Assembly (NCBI RefSeq): GCF_037893015.1
Contig: NC_133658.1
Coordinates: forward strand, 144,637,982-144,701,981
DNA from: Macrotis lagotis
Lineage: Eukaryota > Chordata > Mammalia > Peramelemorphia > Peramelidae
Direction: 5' to 3'
Length of the DNA: 64,000 nt
Shown here in pieces: positions 62,791-64,000 of the stretch; position 1 is the first letter of the stretch; each line of letters starts with the position of its first letter. The notes below the pieces were generated by a model. It made no database searches. It was not told the DNA's origin and saw only the letters and a list, made by a program, of their open reading frames with translations. Position numbers and translations under genes: made by a program.

Positions 62791-63425
62791 TTAAAAAGTA
62801 AAGAAATATTTATTGACTTGACATGGAATCTTGTATACAAAGATCAAATAAGGTCAGTTTGAAACAGAAAATATGCAAAGGGGAACAAAAGGAAATAAGA
62901 CTGAAAAGGTAGGTGAGAGTCAAATTGATTGCACGGGGATTTAAATGCTAGATTGAAATTGTTTGTATTTTATCCAATGGGCAATTAGGAACTATTGAAG
63001 ATTTTTTTTAAAATAGGGAATACCATTTTATTTTGTTTTGTTGAAGGGATACTGGATTTAGGAATGACTGAAGGCAGAGGGACCAACTAGAAGACTAATT
63101 AATGTTACCGCAGGGCTGAAGTAGGATAGAGTCTATGGGAGTAGAAATATGGGGACAGTAGTGAGAGTTGTGGAGGGACGATTGACTAGTTTTAGAGTAT
63201 GTTTTGAATATAAGGGTTGATGAAGAGAAGAATCAGAAGGCTCCAAAGTTGTGAACCTTGGTAACTAGAAAGATAGCGGTACCATCATCAGAAACAGAGA
63301 AATTTGGAGAGAAGGATTTGTGAAAGAAAATGAGTTGCTTTGGCCATGCTGAGGTTGATATGCCTGTGAAACATTTAAGAGGAGATGTCTGATAGGCAGA
63401 TGAAGTAGGCAGTTGATGATATATG

Positions 63426-63951
63426 TGACTAGAATTCAGAAAGAACTTAAGTTTTATATACCACTGAGAAGGAACAAGAAGATCCCATGGTAGCCTAAGA
63501 TCTTAAATGTTCAACTCTTCAGGTGAATTTTGGCAAAACCTTCAGAAGCTTTCTTGAAGAATTGATCCCCTTAGAGAACATTAGACCTCTGGTGTTACTT
63601 GCTTTATTCCTTAACACAATAGTGTGAATCCTTTCTTGGCTCAAAAGATTAAGTATGTCATCACCAGTTTGTAATGCAATGAGCATGTCCCATGATGTGG
63701 AAATAGTCCAATGGGAAGGGGAAAAAAAAACTTATAACTCAGTCTGCCTAACCCCATGCTATTTTTATTTTTTGCATTTGGTCTTAAATTCTGTGATGGA
63801 GTTAGGGAAGAAGAGTCAATATACAGCAACCCAAAAGATATATCCTTTGAACTTTTTATTTAAATTTTGAAAAAAAAATTATTGATTGATGTCTTTTGTT
63901 TTACACACCAATCATTCACTGCAGCTATCTATACCTCTGTACACACCACAC

Positions 63952-63983
<32 letters not shown>

Positions 63984-64000
63984 CCTTTTTAATAACAACA
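63426..64000. other. PLAT: PLAT intron, not assigned
   Basis: Part of the intron upstream of the exon at 61,632. Apart from the CA repeat nothing is recognised; the PLAT catalytic-His exon is not present here. Confidence 0.6.
63943..63979 (+). repeat. (CA)n microsatellite
   Basis: About 37 bp of CA with one CACACCACACCAC interruption at its start. Confidence 0.95.

Larger units (their letters stand above)
62010..63425 (-). mobile_element. L2 LINE, antisense, interrupted
   Basis: Antisense L2 in two parts (62,010-62,345 and 62,850-63,425), the second with 'ggtaccatcatcagaaacag' and 'gccatgctgaggttgat'. An L1 piece lies between. Confidence 0.7.

Overview
This is vertebrate nuclear DNA from a marsupial, probably an australidelphian or a close relative. 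Three things point there. More than twenty tRNA-derived SINEs of a marsupial type are present (head near GGGCAGCTAGGTGG, internal GTTCAAATC, tail CTTGCAAAAA). Marsupial-type L1 and half-L1 (HAL1) copies sit beside ancient L2, L3/CR1 and RTE LINEs. Two host genes with large introns are arranged as in other mammals. The species cannot be named from this window alone.

Layout. Positions 1-12,300 are intergenic and packed with repeats, including a long decayed sense L2 (about 4.97-7.98 kb) carrying several SINEs. Positions 12,330-13,250 are a CpG island with four CCAAT boxes and several GC boxes, taken as the AP3M2 promoter. A C-rich minisatellite follows at 13,260-13,750. AP3M2 (adaptor complex AP-3, mu-3B subunit) runs on the + strand: a non-coding exon 1 ending at 12,771, eight coding exons from 15,048 to 49,568, and a 3'UTR to about 51,630. 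The coding exons join without gaps into 418 codons plus a stop, the length of the human protein. Intron 2 (23 kb) is a stack of nested retroelements. Intron 8 (6.2 kb) holds a decayed RTE-type LINE on the minus strand. PLAT (tissue plasminogen activator) runs on the minus strand. Its last four coding exons (61,632 down to 55,599) encode the serine-protease domain from just after the catalytic-His region to the stop; the rest of the gene lies past the right edge. The two genes are tail to tail with about 3 kb between their 3' ends, matching the AP3M2-PLAT order on human 8p11.

The two genes share no pathway. AP3M2 sorts cargo into lysosome-related organelles and synaptic vesicles. PLAT is a secreted protease that activates plasminogen.

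No new gene system was found. The features most worth a second look are a roughly 290-bp inverted repeat in the last PLAT intron, a HAL1 insertion bounded by 14-bp repeats that may carry a 3' transduction and ends 92 bp before AP3M2 exon 3, and an upstream ATG in AP3M2 exon 1 whose relation to the main ORF depends on a 2-nt tandem acceptor. No endogenous retrovirus, tRNA gene or CRISPR array was recognised.
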